From contig NZ_JAHZTC010000007.1 of NCBI RefSeq assembly GCF_019599265.1, positions 1 to 64,000 on the forward strand: 64,000 nucleotides of DNA. Direction: 5' to 3'. The notes below the pieces were generated by a model. The model ran no database searches. It saw nothing but the letters and a program-made list of their open reading frames with translations, and had not been told where the DNA came from. The position numbers were made by a program, and so were the translations under genes. Below, in pieces: positions 43,687 through 51,311 of this stretch. The stretch's first letter is position 1; every line of letters begins with the position of its first letter. The stretch comes from Pontibacter sp. HSC-14F20 (GTDB lineage: Bacteria; Bacteroidota; Bacteroidia; Cytophagales; Hymenobacteraceae).

Positions 43687-43727
43687 AAAAAGCCCTTAAA
43701 TCAGCGATTTAAGGGCTTTTTGTTTTT
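43687..43727. terminator. Intrinsic terminator after the M19 dipeptidase
   Basis: AAAAAGCCCTTAAATC and GATTTAAGGGCTTTTT are a perfect 16-bp stem with loop AGC and a T-rich end. Confidence 0.9.
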
Positions 43728-43773
43728 AGCCCCATCTGAATTTTACATTTTCTCTCCTTTCTGAGGCAGCAAA

Positions 43774-43787
43774 TTCGGGTACCCGAA
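43774..43787. promoter_or_regulatory. 14-bp perfect palindrome upstream of the integrase
   Basis: TTCGGGTACCCGAA. It lies 127 bp before the integrase start and may be an operator or part of a recombination site. Confidence 0.4.
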
Positions 43788-43839
43788 GCGGATCCTTTTA
43801 CGGGCACCTGAATTGAGGTATAACTATCTGGCTGAAAGG

Positions 43840-43864
43840 AAGATGTACAATATTTTTACATCTT
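43840..43864. promoter_or_regulatory. Inverted repeat near the integrase promoter
   Basis: AAGATGTA and TACATCTT are inverted 8-mers with 9 bp between them, about 50 bp before the integrase start. Candidate operator or mRNA hairpin. Confidence 0.4.
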
Positions 43865-43913
43865 GTGCAGCCTTTGATTGATTGTTAAATTCAAGCAAAA
43901 AAGGAGAAGTGAC

Positions 43914-45137
43914 ATGGACACCAAAATCAGTATCCTGTTCTACGGCAGGAAAGCCAAGACCACCAAAGACAATCTCTTGCCCATTTACCTGCGCGTCACC
44001 ATCCAGGGCCGGCGGCTGGAGCTGAGCACCCACCGCTACGTCTCGCCTGAGCGCTGGTCGGTGGAGGCGGGCAAAGTGAAGGGCAGCTCGGCCGAGGCCA
44101 GAAGCGTGAACGCCTACCTGGACACCCTTAGGGCCAAGGCCTACGGCCACGACCGGGAGCTGCTCGAGGAAGGCAGGCCCGTCACGCTAGAGAGTTTCCG
44201 GGAAAAGTGGGTGGGAGTGGAGGACAAGCCGGTGCTGCTGCTGGAAGTCTTCCGCACGCACAACGAGCAGATAGCCCAGCTGGTGGGCAAGGACTACGCC
44301 CCGGGCACCCTGGAGCGCTACGCCACCTCCCTGCAGCACACGCGGGACTTTATCCGGTGGAAATACGGCTCTGAGGACATGGACGTAAGGAAGCTTTCCT
44401 ACGGTTTCATTACCGACTACGAGTTCTGGTTTAAGACCGTGCGAAACTGCGCCCACAACACCACCATGAAGTACCTGGCCAACTTCAAGAAGGTCATCCA
44501 CCTGTGCCTCAGGAACGGCTGGCTGGAGCGCGACCCCTTCCTGGGCTACAAGATGAGCAAGCGGGAGGTAGTGCGCGAGTGCCTCACCGAGGCCGAGCTG
44601 CAGCGGATGGCGGAAAAGGAGTTCGCCACCGAAAGGCTAGGCCAGGTGCGCGACGTGTTCCTTTTCAGCTGCTACACCGGCCTGACTTATGTAGACGTGC
44701 AGCAGCTCAAGCGCTCGGAGATAGGAGAGGGGATGGACGGGGGGCGTTGGATCTTCACCCGGCGGCAGAAGACCGAGACGCCCTCCCGGATCCCGCTCCT
44801 GCCGGTGGCCCTGGAGATTCTGGAAAAATATCAGGCCCACCCGCAGTGCCTTTACCAGGACAGGGCACTGCCGGTGCTGAGCAACCAGAAGATGAACGCC
44901 TACCTCAAGGAGATCGCCGACGTGTGCGGTATACGGAAGACGCTCACCTTCCATATTGCCCGCCACACCTTCGCCACCACCGTCACGCTCTCCAACGGGG
45001 TGCCGATCGAGGTAGTCAGCCAGCTGTTGGGCTACTGCAACCTAAGGACCACTCAGCACTACGCCAAGATCCTGGACCGGAAGGTGAGTGAGGACATGCA
45101 GCAGCTCCGGGAGAAACTGATGTTGAAGGGGTGGTAA
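43914..45137 (+). CDS. Tyrosine recombinase (phage-integrase family), solitary
   Basis: 407 residues from the ATG at 43914, preceded by AAGGAG at about 8 bp; the frame extends 12 codons further upstream without a good site. N-terminal arm-binding domain (ISILFYGRKAK, LPIYLRVTIQGRRLELST), SAM-like core-binding domain (about 105-205), C-terminal catalytic domain. The usual box I Arg is Thr258 in YTGLTYVDV. Lys286, His347 and Arg350 (HIARHTF) are present. The LGH histidine is Tyr374 (LLGYCNLRTTQHYAKI), and the nucleophile is Tyr383. Much more GC-rich than neighbours; no cargo or partner genes adjacent. Type is that of Bacteroidota transposon and ICE integrases. Confidence 0.9.
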   Translation: MDTKISILFYGRKAKTTKDNLLPIYLRVTIQGRRLELSTHRYVSPERWSVEAGKVKGSSAEARSVNAYLDTLRAKAYGHDRELLEEGRPVTLESFREKWVGVEDKPVLLLEVFRTHNEQIAQLVGKDYAPGTLERYATSLQHTRDFIRWKYGSEDMDVRKLSYGFITDYEFWFKTVRNCAHNTTMKYLANFKKVIHLCLRNGWLERDPFLGYKMSKREVVRECLTEAELQRMAEKEFATERLGQVRDVFLFSCYTGLTYVDVQQLKRSEIGEGMDGGRWIFTRRQKTETPSRIPLLPVALEILEKYQAHPQCLYQDRALPVLSNQKMNAYLKEIADVCGIRKTLTFHIARHTFATTVTLSNGVPIEVVSQLLGYCNLRTTQHYAKILDRKVSEDMQQLREKLMLKGW

Positions 45138-45388
45138 GTAGCCGCTCAGTAAAATCGTTTAGGTTCTAGCGCCTCACCCTCCGGATACGGGCAGGCATAC
45201 CCTTATCAGTAGTCAGCCACTGTATCGACATGGACATTCCCTCGGCTAAAGCAGATGGGATACTTGAGCTGTCCGATCCTTGTATAGGACATTTCGGTGT
45301 CTGACTTCCTGTCGCCAGGGGATTCTATGACATGTGCTCGTAATTACGCGTGTGGAGGCGCCTCATAGGATACCTACTCTCCCGGCAC

Positions 45389-46870
45389 CTACTCTACCGG
45401 CACAACCCTATAAATCGTCCCCGGACTCTCCACTGCCACATAAATAAACCCATCCGGGCCCATTTTCACATCACGCACACGGCCAATATTTTTGAGGAGT
45501 TTTTCTTCGCTTACAATCTGATCGCCCTCCATTTTAAGTTTGCTCAAAAACTGAAAACGCAGCGATCCAACCAGCAGATCGCCCTCCCAACCCTTGTAGC
45601 GGTTGCCCGTCACGAAAGCCATACCAGATGGGGCAATAGAGGGTACCCAGTACCAGAGCGGCTGCTCCAGACCTTCTTTTTTAGTCAGTTCGGTGAGTAC
45701 GGTGCCGTTGTAGTTGATGCCGTAGGAAATGACCGGCCAGCCGTAGTTTTTGCCTTTCTCAGCAATGTTCACCTCGTCGCCGCCTCTCGGACCGTGCTCG
45801 TTTGTCCAGATGGCGCCGGAGCGTGGGTGTATCGTCATGCCCTGGATGTTGCGGTTACCGATGGTGTAGATGGAGCCGATGGCGCCTTTTTCGTTCACAA
45901 AGGGGTTATCAGCAGGTAGAGTGCCGTCATCTTTGATGCGGTGTACTTTGCCCGGGGCGCGTTCGATGGTCTGCGCGTTTTCGTGGTGCTGTCCTCGGTC
46001 GCCTACCGACACATAAAGCATGCCGTCGTGACCAAACTCCAGACGGGAACCGTAATGGTGGCGGGTGCGGGCCCAGGGCTGCGCCTCGAAAATCACTTTC
46101 TGCTCGCTCAGTTTATTGCCTTCCAGTTTGGCGCGCATCACGGCCGTAGTCGAGAGCGTTTGGTCTCCTTCTTTTTTGAAGGCAGAATAGGAGAGGTAGA
46201 TGAGGTTATTTTTAACAAAATCAGGGTGCAGTTCCACATCCAGCAGACCACCCTGGCCTTGTGCCAGTACTTCAGGTGCACCAGAAATCTTTTGCAATTG
46301 GCGGCTTCCCTTCGGCAGACGGTAGAAAGCGCCGTTGCGATCCGTGATCAGCATATCGCCGTTTGGCGCAAAGGCCATACCCCATGGAACTTCCATACCT
46401 GTTGCCACGGTGTCGAGCCGGTAGCTGAGCGACTCGGAAGTATAGACTGCAGTGGCCGTTGTTTCTTCGCTGAAATCGTACTGTTTCACGTTCTGTATAC
46501 CTTCCTGTATGTAAGCGACCAGCGCTGTGATTTCCTGATCGTTAAAAGTCTGCTCGAAGGCGGGCATCCCTTCCTCCGGGTAACCGTGCTTGATGGCGGC
46601 AAAGAGATTTTCAGCAGTGTTGCCGTGCTTCCATTTACGGTCAGTGAAAGCTTCCATCTGCTCGCCGTGACAGCCGGAGCAGTAGCTGGCGTAGTTAGTG
46701 CGGGCTTTCTCCAGCTGCGCTTCGCTGAGTGCAACTTCCTGAACGGAATTTTGGGCAACAGTCTGCGTAGTGGTGTCAGCGGTGCTGGCACTGTTACCGG
46801 AACTGGTGCAGCTATCCAGTGTGATAAGGGCTAATCCCAGAATCGGGAGCAGGTGTGATGTTTTTAACAT
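45389..46870 (-). CDS. Cytochrome c / PQQ-type sugar dehydrogenase fusion lipoprotein
   Basis: 493 residues. Lipoprotein signal with lipobox (Cys21). Cytochrome c domain at about 50-125: CSGCH (Cys64, Cys67, His68) and GMPAFEQ carrying the likely Met ligand. After a linker, a beta-propeller of the glucose/sorbosone dehydrogenase family (PF07995) from about 150: VPWGMAFAPNGDMLITDR, ARTRHHYGSRLEFGHDGMLY, NEHGPRGGDEVN, and GRVRDVKMGPDGFIY. Such propellers oxidise aldoses with PQQ; the heme domain gives a path for electrons to the respiratory chain. No PQQ synthesis genes are in the window, so cofactor supply is unproven. It has a -7 box upstream. Confidence 0.9.
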   Translation of the reverse strand: MLKTSHLLPILGLALITLDSCTSSGNSASTADTTTQTVAQNSVQEVALSEAQLEKARTNYASYCSGCHGEQMEAFTDRKWKHGNTAENLFAAIKHGYPEEGMPAFEQTFNDQEITALVAYIQEGIQNVKQYDFSEETTATAVYTSESLSYRLDTVATGMEVPWGMAFAPNGDMLITDRNGAFYRLPKGSRQLQKISGAPEVLAQGQGGLLDVELHPDFVKNNLIYLSYSAFKKEGDQTLSTTAVMRAKLEGNKLSEQKVIFEAQPWARTRHHYGSRLEFGHDGMLYVSVGDRGQHHENAQTIERAPGKVHRIKDDGTLPADNPFVNEKGAIGSIYTIGNRNIQGMTIHPRSGAIWTNEHGPRGGDEVNIAEKGKNYGWPVISYGINYNGTVLTELTKKEGLEQPLWYWVPSIAPSGMAFVTGNRYKGWEGDLLVGSLRFQFLSKLKMEGDQIVSEEKLLKNIGRVRDVKMGPDGFIYVAVESPGTIYRVVPVE

Positions 46871-46922
46871 AGTAATTGTGTTTCGATCGTCGAGCTATAC
46901 GTAGTTTATACGGTTGTGTATA

Positions 46923-46930
46923 CAAATATA
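46923..46930 (-). promoter_or_regulatory. -7 promoter box for the cytochrome/dehydrogenase gene
   Basis: CAAATATA on the plus strand (TATATTTG on the coding strand), about 53 bp before the start. Confidence 0.6.
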
Positions 46931-46950
46931 GAACTACTTAGCTATACCTT

Positions 46951-46991
46951 AAAAAGTGAAAGCCACCTTAATCGGGTGGCTTTCACTTTTT
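46951..46991. terminator. Intrinsic terminator after the M14 carboxypeptidase
   Basis: AAAAAGTGAAAGCCACC and GGTGGCTTTCACTTTTT are a perfect 17-bp stem with a 7-base loop, with T-run on either strand. Confidence 0.9.
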
Positions 46992-47006
46992 TGATTAAAT
47001 TCTTTC

Positions 47007-48758
47007 TTATAAGGGCAATTTCACATCCTTCATCAGCCGTCCTACCGGGTACATCTGGTGAGTAGGCTCGTAGTGCGGAGAGTTTCTGTACACAAAGTCC
47101 AGTTGCGCGCGGGCGTTCTTGGCAAATTCCGGGTCCTGCTTTTTACGAGCCTCCAGTTGCTTGCGCAGATCCGGGTTTTTCTTCAGGATCTCAGCGGCCA
47201 GGTCCTCAAACACATAGCTCGAGAAATACTCTTTCTGCATCAGGATGCTGTCGAAGAAGTTCCAGTTGAAGTAAGAGTCCACGGCCTGCGGCTCCAGGGC
47301 CTCTACCAGAAAGCGGTTGGCTTCCTGGTTCAGGTATACCACGTAGTCGCCTTTCAGGAACTGGCGCGGCATGGTGCGCGTCTCTACTTGCGTACCAGAG
47401 TGCAGGTAATGACCTTCGTAGGCACGTGGAGAGGTTTTGTAGTCGGTGATGTAATAAGTGTCCAGCGTGAGGGTGGTGTCGCGCTTGAGCTGGCGCATTT
47501 CTACTTTGTTCAGCTTCAGGCGGTCAATTACCTGGCGCCATGCCTGCGGAATGATGTAGGCCACCGGCTTCTCCACCCTTACAGTCGGGGTGAAGGTGTT
47601 GTAGTAGTTGATATTAGTGGAATAAGGTGCTTTCCGGTCGTAGTACAGGCGCTCCAGTCCGCTCACTTCACTTGGCTTATACTTGGCAGCGTAGCCCAGG
47701 AATGGGATTTTATCCACTTTAGTGGTATCCAGTTGCCAGTCGAGAGCGAAAGTTTTCTGCGTCAGCGTTTCCTGCTTTGCCTTGGCGCGGAGCTGGCCTA
47801 TTTCTTTGGCGTCGCGGCTCACGGTGCTGATCATGTGCTCCATCAGTTTGTAAGTCGACTGCACCCGCTGATCGAAGGGCTTGAGCATGTGGGTCTCCGG
47901 CACAAAACCGATGGTGTTGTAGAGCGCGGTATACCCGGTGGCATAGCGAGGTGTTTCCATAAAACCGATAATGCCTTTTTCCGGTGTCTCACCAATAGTG
48001 TTCATGTAAGGCACCATCGGAAACTTGTCTTTCTTCATGCCTTCATAAAGCGTCGGCAGCATCTTGCCCTGCAGGTAGCCGGCCAGTGTCTGGTTCAGCT
48101 TGTTGTGCTGGGTGGGGATGAGCGTCATCACGTGCTGGTAGTCAGCGCCGTTGGAAGTATGATTGTCCATGAACACATCCGGGTCCCATTCGCGGTAAAT
48201 CTGGTGGAAAGTCTGCGCATTACGGGAGTCGGTCTTCAGGTAGTCGCGGTTCAGGTCGAAGTTGCGGGCATTGCCCCGGAAGCCGTAGCTCTCCGGTCCT
48301 TCCTGGTTGGTGCGGGTATGGCTGTTGCGGTTAAGCGCCCCGCCTATGTTGTAAACCGGTATGATGGCCAGCACCACGTTGTCGAGCTGCTTGCGCAGCT
48401 TTTTGTTTTGCAGGTAATCGCGTGTCAATAGCATGGTGGCGTCAATGCCTTCGGGCTCTCCCGGATGTATGCCGTTTTGTATGAGCAGGATACGTTTGTC
48501 CTTCTTCTTGATCGACTGCGGGTCAAAGTCTTTATCGGTCGAGACGATAACCAGGTGCAGCGGGCGGCCGGAGTCGGTTATGCCGTAGGGCACCATTTTC
48601 ACTTCGTCATAAGCCGAGTCCAGTTTGGTATACCAGTCGATGGCTTCGTCGTAAGTGGCGGTCTGGTTCTTGTTACCTTTCTCGTAAGGCGTTTTGAGGT
48701 CGTTTTTGTCAGGTGTTCCGGTAGCCAGCAGCGCGGCCAAGAGCAGAGTGGTTAGCAT
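47007..48758 (-). CDS. Secreted M14-family zinc carboxypeptidase
   Basis: 583 residues from the ATG at 48758; the frame extends 14 codons further, but the signal peptide begins MLTTLLLAALLATG. The catalytic domain has GIHPGEPEG with zinc ligands His98 and Glu101, then NSHTRTNQEGPESYGFRGNA near 144-163, ARNFDLNRDYLK, and FMDNHTSNGADYQH near 196-209 with the third histidine. FMETPRYATGYTALYNTIGF and VPETHMLKPF hold the later conserved part with the candidate catalytic glutamate. Members remove C-terminal residues from peptides. The C-terminal 200 residues are beta-rich and unassigned. Probably periplasmic. Alone, with a strong terminator. Confidence 0.88.
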   Translation of the reverse strand: MLTTLLLAALLATGTPDKNDLKTPYEKGNKNQTATYDEAIDWYTKLDSAYDEVKMVPYGITDSGRPLHLVIVSTDKDFDPQSIKKKDKRILLIQNGIHPGEPEGIDATMLLTRDYLQNKKLRKQLDNVVLAIIPVYNIGGALNRNSHTRTNQEGPESYGFRGNARNFDLNRDYLKTDSRNAQTFHQIYREWDPDVFMDNHTSNGADYQHVMTLIPTQHNKLNQTLAGYLQGKMLPTLYEGMKKDKFPMVPYMNTIGETPEKGIIGFMETPRYATGYTALYNTIGFVPETHMLKPFDQRVQSTYKLMEHMISTVSRDAKEIGQLRAKAKQETLTQKTFALDWQLDTTKVDKIPFLGYAAKYKPSEVSGLERLYYDRKAPYSTNINYYNTFTPTVRVEKPVAYIIPQAWRQVIDRLKLNKVEMRQLKRDTTLTLDTYYITDYKTSPRAYEGHYLHSGTQVETRTMPRQFLKGDYVVYLNQEANRFLVEALEPQAVDSYFNWNFFDSILMQKEYFSSYVFEDLAAEILKKNPDLRKQLEARKKQDPEFAKNARAQLDFVYRNSPHYEPTHQMYPVGRLMKDVKLPL

Positions 48759-48854
48759 GTGTAGTGTGTACAATTGGTCTTGTAGAGCAATGTTAACCAA
48801 TTATGCTCAAAAAAAGAATTAGAAAGGTGTCAGAACTTCGATTTTGTAAGTTGT

Positions 48855-48872
48855 AGGTATAGGTATAGGTAT
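48855..48872. repeat. Three tandem AGGTAT hexamers
   Basis: AGGTAT three times followed by AG. A small tandem array of the core of the iterated CAGGTATA motif, in the gap after a frameshifted gene. Confidence 0.6.
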
Positions 48873-48875
48873 AGC

Positions 48876-49183
48876 CTAGCGGAGGAGGTGAAGAATGGTA
48901 GCAGCGAAAAACAGAACCGACGAAGCCAGCAGGCAGCCCTTCTGCATTTTGTACAGAGTGAACTTAAGGCCTTTTAAGTGTTGACTGTTGTATAAAAACC
49001 TGGTTGTGTGGAAAAAAGCAAGCAGCGCCACTACAGCAAAAGCTGCTGCCAGTAACCAGTCTTTGGGCTCCTCTATTACGTGCGTGGGGTTGTAGATGCA
49101 TAAGCAAAAACGGTAATCAACAGCGTGAAAACCATTTCGCCGGGTGTAGTATGCAGGAAGTTTCTGAATAATACGCCGATCAT
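48876..49183 (-). pseudogene. Small three-span membrane protein split by a frameshift
   Basis: From the ATG at 49183 one frame reads MIGVLFRNFLHTTPGEMVFT then LLITVFAYAS and stops soon after. A second frame continues the same logic: IYNPTHVIEEPKDWLLAAA, VVALLAFFHTTRFLYN, then a last span CLLASSVLFFAATILHLL up to 48876. Joined, they give about 103 residues with three membrane spans. The junction is around GCATCTACAACCCC near 49096-49110. A 105-residue frame from TTG at 49193 exists, but its first 40 residues are unlike a protein start. Either a true frameshift mutation or a sequencing error. Function unknown. Confidence 0.6.
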
Positions 49184-49225
49184 GCTGCTCCAAACATTAG
49201 CTTCCTCACTTATCAGCGCCTTGCC

Positions 49226-49243
49226 CAGGTATAGCTATACCTG
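49226..49243. repeat. 18-bp perfect palindrome made of two iterated motifs
   Basis: CAGGTATAGCTATACCTG, i.e. CAGGTATA and its complement TATACCTG back to back. It overlaps the end of the DoxX gene. Confidence 0.6.
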
Positions 49244-49681
49244 AAAAGTCTTCCGATGCTTGTTTGATGGGAAGAGGGTTTTGTCGAGGCTATACCTGCC
49301 CGGACCGATAAAATAAAGCGCAAAGAAAAGAATAGCCGCCTCCAGCGAATGGGAGTAGCCGCCAAAACCATCGCCGGCGCTCATGTGGCGCAGGGTGGCA
49401 ACCAGCATCGTGACAAGCAATAAGATAAGTGTCGGGCGGAAAAACAGGCCAAGCACCAGCAACGCACCACCTACCGTTTCGGCAAAAGCGGCCATAAAAC
49501 CCCAGAACTCCGGCATAAAGTCAATCCCCAGCAACTGCATGTTCGCTCCGATTTTGGCCCAACGCTCGGGTCCGCCGACCATTTTGGGCCAGCCATGCAG
49601 AATGAACATAATGCCGATACCGATGCGGAGAAGCAGCAGGCCGGTGTTTTTATAGCTGTAGCGGGTGCGGAGTAATGACAT
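49235..49681 (-). CDS. DoxX family membrane protein
   Basis: 148 residues from the ATG at 49681 (six codons shorter than the longest frame). Four membrane spans. NTGLLLLRIGIGIMFILHGW near 12-31 followed by PKMVGGPERW, then MAAFAETVGGALLVLGLFFR near 63-82, PTLILLLVTMLVATLRHMS, and SLEAAILFFALYFIGPGRYS near 113-132 with the family motif GPG-x-S-LD. DoxX-type proteins are small inner-membrane proteins linked to quinone or thiosulfate redox in a few cases, otherwise of unknown activity. Followed within 52 bp by the frameshifted membrane gene. Confidence 0.9.
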   Translation of the reverse strand: MSLLRTRYSYKNTGLLLLRIGIGIMFILHGWPKMVGGPERWAKIGANMQLLGIDFMPEFWGFMAAFAETVGGALLVLGLFFRPTLILLLVTMLVATLRHMSAGDGFGGYSHSLEAAILFFALYFIGPGRYSLDKTLFPSNKHRKTFQV

Positions 49682-49721
49682 GACAGCAATAATACACAAT
49701 CCGAAGAAATATCACAAAAAT

Positions 49722-50354
49722 CTAATATATTAAAATGCCGCGAACCAGGGTGTTGGCAGGTACCTGGTCAGGCTTGAGTTTATGGAGACTGTTTTTGTCT
49801 AACTGGCTGGCATCCAATATAAACGACATGCCCGACTTTTCGCTAACAGCCACAAAACCCGCTTCACCCTTGCTGGTGTAAGTAATAGGATGGTGCAGTG
49901 CTACTTCGCTGTATTTTGATCCAACTCCTATACCCTGGGCTGTTCTGTAATTTGCGTCGCGGATGCTAATGCGCCATACCTGGCAGTTGGGCTCACAGAT
50001 TTGCTCCACCAGCATACCTGGCTGACTTTCCGGCGTGCTTACGACATAAGCTGTAAACTGCTGTCCCTCGAGTTGCAGTGTGGTGTCCCGGATCTGCTGG
50101 CCTGCCGGCACCTGGCTGCGCATTTCTTCAATGGGCATGCCGATGCGGACATGGCCTGCCCGGCCTTCGCTGATGACCAGGTTTGCCGGGTCTGTTACTG
50201 CAAAGGATGTTTCGGGTTCAAGGGCTTCAGTTATCGGGCCGCTTTCGGTTATTGTGTTGGTGGTGGAGGCCTCTTCATCGGTTCTGTCACGGTCGGCAAG
50301 GCAAGCTGCCATACCCACTCCCAACAGGATGGCGTAAATAATATTCTTCAGCAT
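49722..50354 (-). CDS. Lipoprotein of unknown function
   Basis: 210 residues. Lipoprotein signal with lipobox GMAAC (Cys18), followed by a Ser/Thr/Glu-rich linker (about 25-50). The remaining region has VRIGMPIEEMRSQVPAGQQ near 69-87, an arrangement also seen in bacterial proteins that sit near a lipid or peptidoglycan layer, and a beta-rich C-terminus. Two cysteines (ICEPNC near 118-123) could form a disulfide. I recognise no family. Upstream of DoxX by 40 bp and divergent from surE by 120 bp. Confidence 0.6.
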   Translation of the reverse strand: MLKNIIYAILLGVGMAACLADRDRTDEEASTTNTITESGPITEALEPETSFAVTDPANLVISEGRAGHVRIGMPIEEMRSQVPAGQQIRDTTLQLEGQQFTAYVVSTPESQPGMLVEQICEPNCQVWRISIRDANYRTAQGIGVGSKYSEVALHHPITYTSKGEAGFVAVSEKSGMSFILDASQLDKNSLHKLKPDQVPANTLVRGILIY

Positions 50355-50474
50355 AAGGTGAGGTTAGGGAATCATTATATTCAACTTAACCCTGTTGTGA
50401 CAGCCCGGGTTGTCGTATATTAGCATGAAAACGGAATACGTTTATTTTGTTATACATCAACTAAAAATAATAAA

Positions 50475-51248
50475 ATGGCTAAACCATTAATACTGGTTTC
50501 GAACGACGATGGCATTACAGCGCCAGGTATACGTCTGCTGGTGAAAGTAGCTCAGAAGATAGGTGAAGTAGTGGTGGTGGCACCCGACGGGCCGCAGTCA
50601 GGTATGGGGCACGCGATCACGATTGGCAACACGCTGCGGCTTGACCGCTCCATTGCTTTCGACGATTTAGGTGTGGAGGCCTATGAATGCTCCGGCACCC
50701 CGGCCGACTGCGTGAAGCTGGCCAAGTTTCATGTACTGAAAGAACGCAAGCCTGACCTGGTGGTGAGCGGCATCAACCACGGTTCCAACTCCAGCATCAG
50801 CGTACTGTACTCAGGCACCATGTCAGCGGCGATTGAGGCGGCAATCGAAGGGCTTCCGGCTATCGGATTTTCACTTTGTGATTACGGACACGAAGCTGAT
50901 TTTTCGCATACCGAGGAGTTTGTGGAGCTGATCATCCGGCAGGCGCTGGCGCATGGTATACCTGAAAACACGGCGCTGAACGTAAACTTCCCGAAGAAGA
51001 GCGAAGAGCCGATAAAAGGGGTGAAGGTATGCCGGCAAGCCCATGCCAAGTGGCAGGAAGAATTTGACGAACGCCTTGATCCGCGCAACCGCCACTATTT
51101 CTGGTTGACGGGCAGCTTCGTGAACTTCGACAGGGGCGAGGACACCGACGAGTGGGCGCTGGTAAACAATTATGTATCGGTAGTACCCTGCCAGTTCGAT
51201 ATGACAGCCTACCACGCCATGGCCACGCTCAATGAGTGGGATATGTAA
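50475..51248 (+). CDS. surE: 5'/3'-nucleotidase SurE
   Basis: 257 residues. Metal-binding LVSNDDG at 7-13 (Asp11, Asp12), APDGPQSGMGHAIT near 36-49 with the conserved serine, SGTPADCVK near 73-81, and VVSGINHGSNSSISVLYSGT near 96-115 with the metal-binding asparagine. SurE dephosphorylates nucleoside 5'- and 3'-monophosphates and short polyphosphates with a divalent metal. Cytoplasmic homodimer or tetramer. Monocistronic; followed by a bidirectional terminator. Confidence 0.97.
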   Translation: MAKPLILVSNDDGITAPGIRLLVKVAQKIGEVVVVAPDGPQSGMGHAITIGNTLRLDRSIAFDDLGVEAYECSGTPADCVKLAKFHVLKERKPDLVVSGINHGSNSSISVLYSGTMSAAIEAAIEGLPAIGFSLCDYGHEADFSHTEEFVELIIRQALAHGIPENTALNVNFPKKSEEPIKGVKVCRQAHAKWQEEFDERLDPRNRHYFWLTGSFVNFDRGEDTDEWALVNNYVSVVPCQFDMTAYHAMATLNEWDM

Positions 51249-51268
51249 GGTATAGCCCAGGAATAAAA

Positions 51269-51302
51269 AAGCCGCCCCGGATACTGCATCTGGAGCGGCT
51301 TT
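51269..51302. terminator. Bidirectional terminator between surE and a lipoprotein gene
   Basis: AAGCCGCCCCGGA and TCTGGAGCGGCTT pair with two G-U pairs; A-run on the left, T-run on the right. Confidence 0.8.
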
Positions 51303-51311
51303 GTTATTTTG

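Noticed and set aside
44504..45091. A 195-codon frame inside the integrase gene
   Set aside because: It is a shadow of the GC-rich integrase in another frame, rich in Gly, Arg, Ala and Pro, without any family motif.
43651..45388. A complete integrative element around the tyrosine recombinase
   Set aside because: I looked for att-type direct repeats, a tRNA target, relaxase, excisionase or cargo genes and saw none between the dipeptidase and the dehydrogenase genes.
47058..48431. A 457-codon frame opposite the M14 carboxypeptidase gene
   Set aside because: It is antisense to a well-supported gene with catalytic motifs and shows no recognisable domain.
48855..48872. CRISPR-like tandem repeat
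   Set aside because: Three 6-bp units without spacers; it is a micro-array of the iterated motif. No repeat-spacer array exists in the window.
49097..49193. TTG-started N-terminus of the 105-codon frame near DoxX
   Set aside because: Its first 40 residues are rich in Arg, Cys and Tyr and unlike a membrane-protein start, whereas the neighbouring frame gives a normal start and span.
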